This document shows, piece after piece, positions 43,043 to 51,700 of a stretch of DNA of 64,000 nt. The translations under genes were made by a program, and so were the position numbers. The stretch's first letter is position 1, and each line of letters starts with the position of its first letter. The notes under the pieces are model-generated. The model was not told the DNA's origin and made no database searches. It worked only from the letters and a program-made list of their open reading frames with translations. The DNA comes from Cytobacillus gottheilii (GTDB lineage: Bacteria; Bacillota; Bacilli; Bacillales; Cytobacillaceae): positions 2,023,631 to 2,087,630 of the forward strand of contig NZ_KV440945.1 of NCBI RefSeq assembly GCF_001636345.1, read 5' to 3'.

Positions 43043-45154
43043 TTGAAAAAGAGACACTTATTAAAAACATTAGCGATCACAGGTTTTGCAGCAGCAGGTT
43101 TCCTGGCAGGAGGCTCCAGCACTTTTGCATCTGAGAAAAGCAGCGATGGAGCAGCAGATCTTTCAGATACAGCCTTGGCAGGTATCCATTCGAATGATGA
43201 GAAAGCTTTATTGGATTCAAACATAAAGATTGATTTGAATTTATTATCTGGTTCAAGTGATTCAAAAAGTAAAGAAAGTTCTGCTGAATGTAGTGAAGAT
43301 GCTGCTGATTTGGCTAATGAACAAGAAAGTGTTGATTTCGATAAAACGAAGGATTCTTCTCAATGGGAAGACAAAAAAGCAGATTTACCTGTAAGTAAGG
43401 AAGAATCAGCCTTAATAGATGTTAAAGCGGACGCAGATGTTGAAGCATTAACAACAGAAAAAGAAGCTGTAACTTCCTCTCATCCTGAAGCAAAAGAAAC
43501 ACAGGAGAAAGTAAGTAAGGAAGAGAAAACATCGTCACTAGTAGATGTAAAAGAGGACGCAGATGTTGAAGCGTTAACAACAGAAAAAGAAGCTGTAACT
43601 TCTTCTCATCCTGAAGCAAAAGAAACACAGGAGACAGTAAGTAAGGAAGAGAAAACATCGTCTCTATTAGATGTAAAAGCAGATTTAGATGTTGAAGCGT
43701 TAACAAGAGAAAAAGAAGCTTTATTTTCTTCCCATGCCAAAGGAAAAGAAACACACGATTCAGTAAACAAGGAAGAAAAAGTATCATCTTTAGTTGATGT
43801 AATAGCGGACGTAGATGTTGAAGCATTAACAACAGAAAAAGAAGCTTTATCTACTTCCCATGCCAAAGGAAAAGAAACACACGATTCAGTAAACAAGGAA
43901 GAAAAAGCATCATCTTTAGTTGATGTAATAGCGGACTTAGATGTTGAAGCATTAACAACAGAAAAAGAAGCTGTATCTTCTTCTCATACTGAAGGAATAG
44001 AAATACACGATTCAGTAAGCAAGGAAGAGAAAGTATTATCTCTAATTGGTGTAAACGCGGACTTGGATGTTGAAGCGTTAACAACAGAGAAATGGGAAGT
44101 TACACAGTCCACTTCTACTGAATCACAAGAGGATAGCAATGATGTAATAAATGATGAGGAAGAATCAGTTTCTGATGATTCAGATCTGGTTACCAATGAT
44201 GAAACTGCGAATGCAGAAAAAACTGAAACCCCTTGCCCTTGTGCTGAAGAAAAAGATGAAAATTCTGAAGTAACAAAGGAAGAGGAAGACAAGACATCAA
44301 GTGATTCCAATTTGGAAACAAATCATGAGGCAGATACAGAAAACCATGATCCTTCATCTCCTGCTACTGAACAAAAAGAAGACGATACTGAGGTAGTAAA
44401 AGAAGAAACAACATCAGTTGATTCCAATGTGGATGCAAAAGAAGAAAATACGGATGCAGAAAATGAAGAGACTTCAACTATCTGTACAGAAACAAAAGAA
44501 GACCTTGCATCAGGAGTAAAGAAAGACGAAAAAACGTCTTTAGTGGATGTAAACACGGACTTGAATGTGGAAGTCCTGCCAACAGAGAATGGTGAAACGG
44601 TAAGTCCATGTACAGAAACAAAAGAAGACCTTGCATCAGGAGTAAAGGAAGACGAAAAAACGTCTATAGTGGATGTGAACACGGACTTGAATGTGGAAGT
44701 CCTGCCAACAGTAAAAGGTGAAACGGTAAATTCTTGTTCTGGAACATTTGAAGACATCATTGCAACTGTTAAGGAAGACGGATCTCTAATTGATTTGAAC
44801 ACAGAATTGGATCTTGAAGCTTTGATGACAAAAGAAGGGACGCATTTTCTTTGTGCTGACGGAAAGAACAATGATTCTTTGGTTGACTTAAACTCTGTGC
44901 TTAGCCTAGGAGTTCTGACATCAGATAATTCGGAAAGCTCAACCCATTGTTCTAACACAGAATTGGCCAAAACCGAAGAACATGATTTTTCAATTCTGGG
45001 AGTTAACACAGATTTAGGTCTAGCTGCATTAAATGATGAGGAATCTGCATTATGGCTTGACCTTGGCCTTAACCTTGGAAATATGAATGAGGAAAAGAAG
45101 GCGGAAGATTTTTCAATTCTTGATTTAGATCTTCAGTTGGGTCTTAACGATTAG
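43043..45154 (+). CDS. Large exported acidic repeat protein
   Basis: A 703-residue protein with a signal peptide (M-K-K-R-H-L-L-K-T-L-A-I-T-G-F-A-A-A-G-F, cleavage near S-T-F-A-S). The rest is built from about 11 units around a core L-V-D-V-x-A-D-L-D-V-E-A-L. The first six units are 42 residues long and nearly identical; later ones diverge to L-I-D-L-N-T-E-L-D-L-E-A-L and I-L-D-L-D-L-Q-L-G-L at the end. Composition is extremely acidic with few aromatics. No LPXTG, SLH or lipobox is seen. The TTG start has AGAAGGAGA upstream. It follows the split gene by 30 bases. Function unknown; a surface or spore-surface structural role is a guess. Confidence 0.75.
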   Translation: MKKRHLLKTLAITGFAAAGFLAGGSSTFASEKSSDGAADLSDTALAGIHSNDEKALLDSNIKIDLNLLSGSSDSKSKESSAECSEDAADLANEQESVDFDKTKDSSQWEDKKADLPVSKEESALIDVKADADVEALTTEKEAVTSSHPEAKETQEKVSKEEKTSSLVDVKEDADVEALTTEKEAVTSSHPEAKETQETVSKEEKTSSLLDVKADLDVEALTREKEALFSSHAKGKETHDSVNKEEKVSSLVDVIADVDVEALTTEKEALSTSHAKGKETHDSVNKEEKASSLVDVIADLDVEALTTEKEAVSSSHTEGIEIHDSVSKEEKVLSLIGVNADLDVEALTTEKWEVTQSTSTESQEDSNDVINDEEESVSDDSDLVTNDETANAEKTETPCPCAEEKDENSEVTKEEEDKTSSDSNLETNHEADTENHDPSSPATEQKEDDTEVVKEETTSVDSNVDAKEENTDAENEETSTICTETKEDLASGVKKDEKTSLVDVNTDLNVEVLPTENGETVSPCTETKEDLASGVKEDEKTSIVDVNTDLNVEVLPTVKGETVNSCSGTFEDIIATVKEDGSLIDLNTELDLEALMTKEGTHFLCADGKNNDSLVDLNSVLSLGVLTSDNSESSTHCSNTELAKTEEHDFSILGVNTDLGLAALNDEESALWLDLGLNLGNMNEEKKAEDFSILDLDLQLGLND
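43412..44092 (+). repeat. Tandem 126-bp coding repeats
   Basis: Units begin at 43412, 43538, 43664, 43790, 43916 and 44042 (the last partial). Each is 126 bp, encodes 42 residues and is highly similar at DNA level, so copy number can change by recombination or slippage. Two further 42/40-residue units lie downstream near 44540-44780. Confidence 0.85.
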
Positions 45155-45263
45155 AACCAGTCTAAATAAGAAATCACCAGCTTGCTTCTTGTTAAAGTGC
45201 TTGCTGAAATTCGCGACTTTAGCTTGTACAAAATTTTTAATTGAAGCAACCGAGTGACAAAGC

Positions 45264-45298
45264 AAGAGAGTTCTGCGACGGCAGAGCTCTCTTTTTTA
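45264..45298 (+). terminator. Terminator after the repeat protein
   Basis: AAGAGAG-TT-CTGC pairs with GCAG-AG-CTCTCTT, followed by TTTT. The remaining gap to 45440 shows no other feature. Confidence 0.75.
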
Positions 45299-45440
45299 CG
45301 GTATTACGAAGCGTAACTAATTTGTTTGATTTGGTTAGGATCTCATATGCCAAGTACTGTTTCCGACTTCAATCTAAAGGGTAAAGAAAAACGAATGAAA
45401 ATTAATCAAACATCCGGAATCAATTTGAAAGGAGATTTTT

Positions 45441-46259
45441 ATGGGACACTACATCAACACCGAAAACAATGTACAAATATATGCAGAAGATATCGGAGAA
45501 GGACAGCCGGTTATTTTCCTGCATGGCTGGCCATTAAATCATGGAATGTTTGAATATCAAATGAATGAGCTCCCAAAACATGAGTTCAGGTTTATTGGAA
45601 TTGATCTGCGTGGTTATGGAAAATCAGATCGACCATTTAATGGTTATGATTATGATACAATGGCAGACGATCTTCATGAAGTTATTCAAAAGCTTGATCT
45701 TAAAGATGCTGTATTAGCCGGTTTTTCAATGGGCGGGCCAATCGCTCTCAGATATATGTCGCGCTACGATGGAGACAGAATTTCAAAACTGCTGTTACTT
45801 AGCCCAGCAGCACCTATTTTTACAAAACGGGATGACTACCCTTTTGGAATGGAGAAAGAGGAGGTAGACACTCTGATTGATCAGCTGAAGAAAGATCGTC
45901 CACACGCAATTGCATCTTTTGGAGAAAAGTTCTTTGAGAAGGAGCCTTCTGAAGAATTTCAACAATGGTTCTTAAATATGGCTATTTCTTCATCTTCATA
46001 TGGTACCATACACTCAGCTATTGCATTAAGAGATGAAGACCTTCGCAATGAGCTGTCAGGTATTGCAGCACCAATCACGATCCTTCATGGGAAAAAAGAT
46101 CAAATTTGTCCATATGATTTTAGCGTGCAGCTGGCTGACCAGCTTCCTAATGCAAAGCTTGTTCCTTTTGAAGAAAGTGGTCACGGTGTTTTTCATGATG
46201 AACCTGAAAAATATAAAAAACAAATTCTCGAATTTCTTCAATCCTCTTCATTAGAATAA
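45441..46259 (+). CDS. Alpha/beta-hydrolase
   Basis: A 272-residue alpha/beta-hydrolase. Oxyanion H-G-W-P-L-N-H (29-35), nucleophile G-F-S-M-G-G (Ser96), acid in H-G-K-K-D-Q-I-C-P and His in E-S-G-H-G-V-F-H-D-E-P complete the triad. It resembles non-haem chloroperoxidase/esterase-type hydrolases; the substrate is unknown. AAAGGAGA precedes the ATG. It stands alone between the repeat-protein locus and yozE and is not part of the B. subtilis order here. Confidence 0.88.
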   Translation: MGHYINTENNVQIYAEDIGEGQPVIFLHGWPLNHGMFEYQMNELPKHEFRFIGIDLRGYGKSDRPFNGYDYDTMADDLHEVIQKLDLKDAVLAGFSMGGPIALRYMSRYDGDRISKLLLLSPAAPIFTKRDDYPFGMEKEEVDTLIDQLKKDRPHAIASFGEKFFEKEPSEEFQQWFLNMAISSSSYGTIHSAIALRDEDLRNELSGIAAPITILHGKKDQICPYDFSVQLADQLPNAKLVPFEESGHGVFHDEPEKYKKQILEFLQSSSLE

Positions 46260-46279
46260 GACAGAAGCCGTATTCCTAA

Positions 46280-46310
46280 ATGAGGCCTGGCGTGTGCCGG
46301 GTCTTATTTA
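46280..46310 (+). terminator. Terminator of the alpha/beta-hydrolase gene
   Basis: GAGGCCTGGC and GCCGGGTCTT pair around GTGT, followed by ATTTAAGTTTT. Confidence 0.6.
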
Positions 46311-46439
46311 AGTTTTGTTCCACTGAAATACAGCGTCTCAGTTTATGAATTTATATGGTCGCATATTTTTCTTCTTGATTTATTTTGTCTATTCAATCAT
46401 CATATAACTAATTCTTAATGAAACAGAGAGGCGTTTAAT

Positions 46440-46661
46440 ATGGCTAAAACCTTTTATCATTTTTTAATGAAGTACAGACATCCGAATCCAAAAGACGAAA
46501 TTAGCCAGTTTGCTAATGACGCTTACGAGGATCATAGCTTCCCAAAAACTTCTGAAAACTACGAAGAAATTAGCTCGTATCTCGAGTTGAATGGGAGTTA
46601 TTTACAAAGTATGATGGTTTTTGATGAAGCATGGGAGCTTTATTTGCTTTCTGAAGGATAA
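46440..46661 (+). CDS. yozE: YozE/UPF0346-family protein
   Basis: A 73-residue protein (F-Y-H-F-L-M-K-Y-R-H-P ... F-A-N-D-A-Y-E-D-H-S-F-P-K ... Y-L-E-L-N-G-S-Y-L) with the full UPF0346 pattern. Structures in the family show a small helical SAM-like fold, possibly nucleic-acid binding; function is unknown. GAGAGGCG precedes the ATG. Synteny yokU-yozE-yodN is as in B. subtilis apart from the inserted exported-protein and hydrolase genes. Confidence 0.9.
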   Translation: MAKTFYHFLMKYRHPNPKDEISQFANDAYEDHSFPKTSENYEEISSYLELNGSYLQSMMVFDEAWELYLLSEG

Positions 46662-46696
46662 CATACTGTCTTTTTGACACAACACCATATAATTGG

Positions 46697-46730
46697 AAAA
46701 AACACTCATTACGCTGGAGTGTTTTTTTGC
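46697..46730 (+). terminator. Terminator of yozE
   Basis: AAAAAACACTC and GAGTGTTTTTTT pair around ATTACGCTG. Confidence 0.8.
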
Positions 46731-46836
46731 TGTGTACTTCAAATGGCAGATTCAAATCTGAAGAAGCGAATTTTATCGTTTATGCATATACTATTGTATT
46801 CAAAAGCTGCGGTGATTCATTGAGAGGATGGAGGAA

Positions 46837-47532
46837 ATGAATAATCGGAAGAAAGCAAAATACAATATCGGCGATACAGTCGTCATTATTATATATGGTA
46901 CGGTTGGGAAAATAACAGATGTAAAATGGCTGGATGATATGTATGTGTATGAAGTGAATAAAAGTGAAGGCCTATATGTTGAATCAAGCTTACAGTTGTT
47001 ATCAGATTACAAAGGAAGTATTGTCGAAAAGGAGCATGTTGATATTGAATATCAATATTTTATCGGTGATTTAGTGCAAGTAAGAGGATATGGAACAGAT
47101 ATTTTCAAAATTGTAGGTTTTCGTACTGAAATATGGAGATACAAAGAGGATGCCTGGGAGGATGTAATCTATGAGCTCTCAAGGATGAATGATGGCGAAT
47201 GGCTGGAAGCCTCAGAAGAAGAAATAACACTTCTTGCTGATGCAGAAAGTGCTGAGGCTTTTATACAAAAACTCGGTACTCTTTATTTAATGAACAAAAA
47301 AGAAAAATTGCCTGAATTAAAGGAATCAAAAGCCACTTTCAGAAAAGCCGAGAAAGACCTTCTGGCAATCAAGCAGGATAAGCAGGAGCTAATCGATGGA
47401 CTCCTTGATATTTATAATGATTATCAGATCTTATACCGTTTGTTCCAGGATGAAGAATACAAATATATTATGCGTATGATTATTAGAAAATTAAAAAACT
47501 TAGCTGAAAATGATGGCAAAAGCACCGTTTAA
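46837..47532 (+). CDS. yodN: YodN-like protein
   Basis: A 231-residue cytoplasmic protein. Two SH3-like segments (Y-N-I-G-D-T-V-V-I-I-I-Y-G-T-V-G-K-I, then F-I-G-D-L-V-Q-V-R-G-Y-G-T-D) are followed by a charged helical C-terminal half. Size and position between yozE and yozD fit B. subtilis YodN, of unknown function. ATG 46837 is preferred over ATG 46828, because GAGAGGA ends 9 bases upstream of it. Its stop abuts a convergent small gene. Confidence 0.72.
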   Translation: MNNRKKAKYNIGDTVVIIIYGTVGKITDVKWLDDMYVYEVNKSEGLYVESSLQLLSDYKGSIVEKEHVDIEYQYFIGDLVQVRGYGTDIFKIVGFRTEIWRYKEDAWEDVIYELSRMNDGEWLEASEEEITLLADAESAEAFIQKLGTLYLMNKKEKLPELKESKATFRKAEKDLLAIKQDKQELIDGLLDIYNDYQILYRLFQDEEYKYIMRMIIRKLKNLAENDGKSTV

Positions 47533-47697
47533 CTAGATGAAAAGTTGAAGGATGCTATACCCAACAACCGGAATCCCTATTAATAAAAAGGTCTGGAACA
47601 TTTTTTGAAGCCCTTTATTTAAGAAATTTATTATTTTACCTTGATCATCATTTACATCTTCAATAAATGCTTCGGCTAAGCAGGATATTTTTTTCAT
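47533..47697 (-). CDS. Small single-helix membrane protein, unknown
   Basis: A 54-residue frame: polar N-terminal 30 residues (M-K-K-I-S-C-L-A-E-A-F-I-E-D-V-N-D-D) and a hydrophobic C-terminal helix (F-L-L-I-G-I-P-V-V-G-Y-S-I-L-Q-L-F-I). CGGAGG lies 7 bases before the ATG. It ends directly against the yodN stop codon without overlap. No family recognised. Confidence 0.6.
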   Translation of the reverse strand: MKKISCLAEAFIEDVNDDQGKIINFLNKGLQKMFQTFLLIGIPVVGYSILQLFI

Positions 47698-47874
47698 GTC
47701 ATTACCTCCGGATAAATAGTGGGATGAAAGCTGTATATGAATCTATCTCTATGCCATTTTTAGTCTGTCTAGAACGATTTGCTTTCAAATAAGAGGTATT
47801 AATAGATAGGAATGTAATATGTGCACATGAAACAGTACTGTCTGTCATACATTTGGTACAAAGGGGGCGTTGCT

Positions 47875-48048
47875 ATGAGGGAAATTGAGGTTTTTATTGA
47901 TACGGAGGAGATTGCAGAATTTTTCTTTCATGAGCTGGCGAAACGGGGGTATGTCCCAACTGAGGGTGAATTAGACGATCTGGCTGACATTACATTTGAA
48001 TATTTACTGCAAAAATGCATCATTGACGAACAAATAGACGATGAATAA
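47875..48048 (+). CDS. yozD: YozD-family protein
   Basis: A 57-residue acidic protein (E-I-E-V-F-I-D-T-E-E-I-A-E-F-F-F-H-E-L-A-K-R-G-Y ... L-A-D-I-T-F-E-Y-L-L-Q-K-C) that matches YozD along its length. Function unknown. AAGGGGG lies 8 bases before ATG 47875; a longer frame from 47821 has no ribosome site. Located between yodN and spo0M. Confidence 0.85.
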   Translation: MREIEVFIDTEEIAEFFFHELAKRGYVPTEGELDDLADITFEYLLQKCIIDEQIDDE

Positions 48049-48117
48049 AAGTTTAATCCAGGACCAAATAGGTGACGATCAAGATGGCGAATAACATTCG
48101 CCATTTTTGCATTTTAA

Positions 48118-48143
48118 TGAAACTTAAATTCTTTTAAAACGTA
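48118..48143 (+). promoter_or_regulatory. ECF (sigma-W-type) promoter of spo0M
   Basis: TGAAAC (48118-48123), a 16-base spacer and CGTA (48140-48143) match the SigW consensus exactly. B. subtilis spo0M is known to be under SigW and SigH control. Confidence 0.8.
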
Positions 48144-48192
48144 TACATACAGAAATTTAAAATACCTTTGTAATGATCCGGGAGGGAATAGG

Positions 48193-48963
48193 ATGTCTTT
48201 TTTTAATAAGATGCTGGCTAGTGTAGGGATTGGATCTGCTAAAGTTGATACAAAACTTGAAAGTGATAAAGTAATGCCTGGGAGTGAAGTAAAGGGAATT
48301 GTTGAGATTCAGGGAGGAAATACAGAGCAGCATATTTCTGACATCTATTTAACTTTAAATACAACCTATATTAAAGAATCAGATGATAAGAAAGTAAATG
48401 TGACAGGACAAATTGAACGTTATCATATTACTGAAGCTTTTACATTAAACGCCAATGAAAGAAGAGAGATTCCCTTTTCTTTTATTCTGCCGTTAGATAC
48501 ACCGCTCTCTTATGGTAGAACGAAAGTCTGGCTGGCAACGGGCCTTGATATAAAAAATGCTGTTGATCCAACTGACAAGGATTATATTACAGTCATACCG
48601 AATGAATTAGTAAATTCCGTTTTACATGCGGTTTCTAACCTGGGATTCCGAATCAGGGAAGTTGAGTGCGAACAGGCACCTCATCGTTTACGAAAAAGAC
48701 TTCCATTTATCCAAGAATTTGAGTTTGTCCCAACATCAGGTGCTTTCCGAGGACGCTTGGATGAGCTTGAAATCGTCTTTTTCCCTGTCTCCCAAAACCA
48801 GACAGAAATCTTAATGCAGGTTGATCGAAAAGCGCGCGGTTTAGGCGGCTTCTTATCAGAAGCATTGTCAATGGATGAGTCTAATTTAAGGTTAATGATT
48901 CATCAAAGCGATATACCAAATCTGCAGCAGAAATTGCAATCAGTCATTGCACAGTATTCATAA
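48193..48963 (+). CDS. spo0M: Sporulation-control protein Spo0M
   Basis: A 256-residue arrestin-like beta-sandwich protein. It starts F-F-N-K-M-L-A-S-V-G-I-G-S-A-K-V-D-T and contains P-G-S-E-V-K-G-I-V-E-I-Q-G-G and Y-H-I-T-E-A-F-T-L. Spo0M affects sporulation and cell division in the cytoplasm. GGGAGGG precedes the ATG, and an exact SigW-type promoter lies 50 bases upstream. In B. subtilis spo0M is elsewhere on the chromosome; here it occupies the place of yodM. Confidence 0.92.
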   Translation: MSFFNKMLASVGIGSAKVDTKLESDKVMPGSEVKGIVEIQGGNTEQHISDIYLTLNTTYIKESDDKKVNVTGQIERYHITEAFTLNANERREIPFSFILPLDTPLSYGRTKVWLATGLDIKNAVDPTDKDYITVIPNELVNSVLHAVSNLGFRIREVECEQAPHRLRKRLPFIQEFEFVPTSGAFRGRLDELEIVFFPVSQNQTEILMQVDRKARGLGGFLSEALSMDESNLRLMIHQSDIPNLQQKLQSVIAQYS

Positions 48964-48964
48964 A

Positions 48965-49001
48965 GGAAAAAAAGATGGGGAATGGCCTCATCTTTTTTTT
49001 G
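48965..49001 (+). terminator. Terminator of spo0M
   Basis: AAAAAAAGATGGGG and CCTCATCTTTTTTTT pair around AATGG. The rest of the gap to 49216 is AT-rich without structure. Confidence 0.85.
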
Positions 49002-49216
49002 TCAGAAAATGGGACCGAACCTTCTCTCTGGGCATACATAATGTTTAAAAAAGCAGGAATTGCTCGACTTAGCTAAAAAAATGTAAAATATCTTTTCTAA
49101 ATCGACAAAAATAGAATGTTTCTGATAAAGGAAACGACAAGCCTAATCTCTAAACTGTTATACAAGGAAAGGACTTAGTTATATCCATTACTATGTAAAC
49201 ATTTGGAGGGATGTAG

Positions 49217-49525
49217 ATGCTGAAGGAATTAACAAAAACTAGAAAGAAACAATTTGATGTCACTATTTTTCAAACACCAATGTTTAACCAGAAAAAGGGG
49301 TATAAACAAGTTTACCGCATCATGGTGGAAAGTGCAGATCATGATGAATGTTTAGGCAGTGTGTTCAAAAAATTTAATGTACTAGATCGGCTTCCTGCTG
49401 ATTTTCGGGGCAGATATATTTCTACTGGAGATATCCTCTATATAGATGAGGGTCGTCGCGGCCAGCGCTATTACCAGCTTCAGCCAGGCGGCTGGCAGGA
49501 AATTAATCGAATTCATATACGGTAA
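49217..49525 (+). CDS. yodL: YodL-domain protein
   Basis: A 102-residue protein whose core (Y-R-I-M-V-E-S ... D-R-L-P-A-D-F-R-G-R-Y-I-S-T-G-D-I-L-Y-I-D-E ... Y-Y-Q-L-Q-P-G-G-W) is the YodL domain. B. subtilis YodL is made early in sporulation and blocks cell-width control through MreB and Mbl. ATTTGGAGGGATG precedes the ATG. Order spo0M-yodL-deoD-yodJ-ctpA is largely that of B. subtilis. Confidence 0.85.
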   Translation: MLKELTKTRKKQFDVTIFQTPMFNQKKGYKQVYRIMVESADHDECLGSVFKKFNVLDRLPADFRGRYISTGDILYIDEGRRGQRYYQLQPGGWQEINRIHIR

Positions 49526-49532
49526 TCTATTT

Positions 49533-49575
49533 TCCCTAAAAGAAGGAGTGAACCTTCCCTTCTTTTAGGGAGTTT
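49533..49575. terminator. Bidirectional terminator of yodL
   Basis: CCCTAAAAGAAGG and CCTTCTTTTAGGG form a 13-bp perfect stem between the convergent yodL and the 48-residue gene. Confidence 0.75.
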
Positions 49576-49590
49576 TCATTTTATTCTCTA

Positions 49591-49737
49591 TTATTTATGT
49601 GAACCGGGACCGTTTTTACGCCCCCCGCTAGCTGAATATTCTTTTCCGTGAGCCTCTTGTTCGGCGATTATTGCTTCTTCGGGAATATGATTATTTTTCT
49701 TTGGTGAATTAATTCGATTGCGATGTTTTTTTCCCAT
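49591..49737 (-). CDS. Small basic hydrophilic protein, possibly spore-associated
   Basis: A 48-residue protein rich in Lys, Asn, Glu and Gly (M-G-K-K-H-R-N-R-I-N-S-P-K-K-N-N-H ... Y-S-A-S-G-G-R-K). Composition and size resemble minor small acid-soluble spore proteins, but no defined family motif is seen. GGAAGGGG precedes the ATG. A longer frame to 49914 is unlikely because it lacks a site. Divergent from deoD. Confidence 0.6.
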   Translation of the reverse strand: MGKKHRNRINSPKKNNHIPEEAIIAEQEAHGKEYSASGGRKNGPGSHK

Positions 49738-49939
49738 ATTGGTTCCCCTTCCTTTTTTTAAAGATACTGCGGAATATGTGTTAGCTGTGCATTTCTCACT
49801 AAAAACTTGAGAAGCTAACAATAGTTTGTCCATGATGAGTATTCTCATTCTGGTGCTGAAGGTTTCTTCGCAAGTATCTATATGGTATATTGTGAATGTA
49901 ACAAGAGTTAACACAGTTAGAAATTGGGAGGTTTTTTTA

Positions 49940-50644
49940 ATGAGTGTACATATTGGAGCAAAAGAAGGCCAAATTGCTGAGACGGTGTTATTGCCGGGAG
50001 ATCCCCTCAGAGCAAAATATATTGCTGAGACCTTTTTGGAAGGTGCAGAATGCTATAACGAAGTCCGTAATATGTTCGGATATACAGGCACATATAAAGG
50101 AAAACGCATTTCAGTTCAGGGAACTGGCATGGGGGTTCCATCCATATCTATTTACATTAATGAATTAATGAACAGCTATAATGTCCAAAACCTAATAAGG
50201 GTAGGTACTTGTGGAGCAATCCAAAAGGATGTAAAAGTTAGAGATGTTATCCTTGCGATGACTGCTTCAACAGATTCTCAAATGAATAGGCTTACTTTTG
50301 GCGGTGTTGATTATGCACCAACTGCTAATTTTGATCTTTTAAAGAAAGCATATGATTCCGGTCTTGAAAAAGGCTTGAACTTAAAAGTTGGAAATGTTTT
50401 TACTGCAGATATGTTTTATAACGATAATGCTGAGCTGGAAAAATGGGCTAAATATCAAATTCTTGCGATTGAAATGGAAACAGCTGCACTCTACACGCTT
50501 GCTGCTAAACTGGATCGCAAAGCATTATCTGTGTTAACGGTAAGCGATCATATTTTAACTGGTGAAGAAACGACAGCAGAAGAAAGACAAACAACCTTCA
50601 ACGAAATGATCGAAGTTGCTTTAGAAGCAGCTATTAAAGAATAA
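49940..50644 (+). CDS. deoD: Purine nucleoside phosphorylase DeoD
   Basis: A 234-residue trimeric/hexameric-type PNP. Phosphate-binding L-P-G-D-P-L-R-A-K and V-G-T-C-G-A-I, nucleoside-binding E-M-E-T-A-A-L-Y and the catalytic Asp in T-V-S-D-H are all present. It splits purine nucleosides with phosphate. GGGAGG lies 9 bases before ATG 49940; the longer frame from 49826 is not supported. Adjacent yodL and yodJ match B. subtilis. Confidence 0.96.
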   Translation: MSVHIGAKEGQIAETVLLPGDPLRAKYIAETFLEGAECYNEVRNMFGYTGTYKGKRISVQGTGMGVPSISIYINELMNSYNVQNLIRVGTCGAIQKDVKVRDVILAMTASTDSQMNRLTFGGVDYAPTANFDLLKKAYDSGLEKGLNLKVGNVFTADMFYNDNAELEKWAKYQILAIEMETAALYTLAAKLDRKALSVLTVSDHILTGEETTAEERQTTFNEMIEVALEAAIKE

Positions 50645-50656
50645 GCAATGATAAAC

Positions 50657-50688
50657 TAAACTGGCCGGTTTGGCCAGTTTTTTATTTT
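50657..50688 (+). terminator. Terminator of deoD
   Basis: AAACTGGCC and GGCCAGTTT pair around GGTTT/T, followed by a T run. Confidence 0.85.
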
Positions 50689-50812
50689 GACAATCGAGTA
50701 AAGACGGTTATGAAAAATTGTATAAAATTTACCATTAACGACATTTTTCGCATTCATTTCTTGATCATGCTAAAATAGAGTGGAATGATTTAGAAAAAGA
50801 TAGGTGAGAACA

Positions 50813-51700
50813 TTGAAAAAGCAAATAGTGCTGTTAGGATTGCTAAGTGTCCTTTTAGCAGGCTGCAGCCAATTGGACGGATATTTAGAAAAAATTCCTT
50901 TTATAGGAAACGCGAGTGAAAATGGTTCACAAAATGAAACTGAACCTGTGCAAAATGACGACAAGAATCCTGAAGAAGAAGTTAAAAATGAACCGCAGAA
51001 AGACACCGATGCAGAAAAATCAGATAATGAAGAACCAACAAAGCAAGAAGATCAATTGGTGCTGGAAGCTTCATTCTTTAATGATATTAAGGTTGTCGAT
51101 GGGAAAAATTTCATTCAAAATCCAGAGAATGTAATGGCATTAGTGAACAAGGAATATTATTATATTGAAAAATATACTCCCGCTGATCTTGTAAGACCAA
51201 ACGTGGCGTTTTCTTTTGGAGATCAGGATATCGAAAAAAGCTATATGCGCAAGGAAGCAGCACTGGCTTTAGAGAAGATGTTTTTACAAGCAAAAAAAGA
51301 AAAGATAAACCTTTTTGCTGTATCTGGTTATCGGTCTTATGCTAGACAAAACGATCTTTTTAAGGCTGAGGTAGCAAAAGTTGGCGAGGAACTGGCAGCT
51401 CAAGTAGTTGCATATCCAGGCAGCAGTGAGCATCAATCAGGACTGGCAATGGATATTTCAAGCCAAAGTGCTGACTTCATGCTGTCTGAAGAATTTGCGA
51501 ATACGGCTGAGGGAAAGTGGCTTGCAAATCATGCACATTCCTTTGGATTTATTTTGCGCTATCCTAAAGGGAAAGAAAGTATAACGGGCTATAGCTTTGA
51601 GCCTTGGCATTATCGGTATGTAGGACAAGAAGCAGCCAAAACGATTTTCGAAAATAAGTTAACCTTGGAAGAATACTTTAATTTGGTAAAGAAAATTTGA
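50813..51700 (+). CDS. yodJ: D-alanyl-D-alanine carboxypeptidase lipoprotein YodJ
   Basis: A 295-residue VanY-type M15 carboxypeptidase. Lipobox L-L-A-G-C, an acidic Glu/Asp/Lys linker of about 60 residues, then the domain with S-G-Y-R-S-Y, the zinc motif S-S-E-H-Q-S-G-L-A-M-D-I and the second site E-P-W-H-Y-R-Y-V-G. It trims the terminal D-Ala of peptidoglycan stem peptides outside the membrane. The TTG at 50813 is preferred (AGGTGA upstream). Next to deoD and ctpA as in B. subtilis. Confidence 0.9.
   Translation: MKKQIVLLGLLSVLLAGCSQLDGYLEKIPFIGNASENGSQNETEPVQNDDKNPEEEVKNEPQKDTDAEKSDNEEPTKQEDQLVLEASFFNDIKVVDGKNFIQNPENVMALVNKEYYYIEKYTPADLVRPNVAFSFGDQDIEKSYMRKEAALALEKMFLQAKKEKINLFAVSGYRSYARQNDLFKAEVAKVGEELAAQVVAYPGSSEHQSGLAMDISSQSADFMLSEEFANTAEGKWLANHAHSFGFILRYPKGKESITGYSFEPWHYRYVGQEAAKTIFENKLTLEEYFNLVKKI

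Noticed and set aside
43412-44092. Regular direct repeats resembling a CRISPR or repeat array
   Set aside because: Units are 126 bp, in frame and within one signal-peptide-bearing coding sequence; there are no unique spacers and no cas genes.
43422-44310. Long minus-strand open frames opposite the repeat protein
   Set aside because: They mirror the skewed codon use of the repeats, have no ribosome sites and encode Leu- or Ser-rich low-complexity chains.
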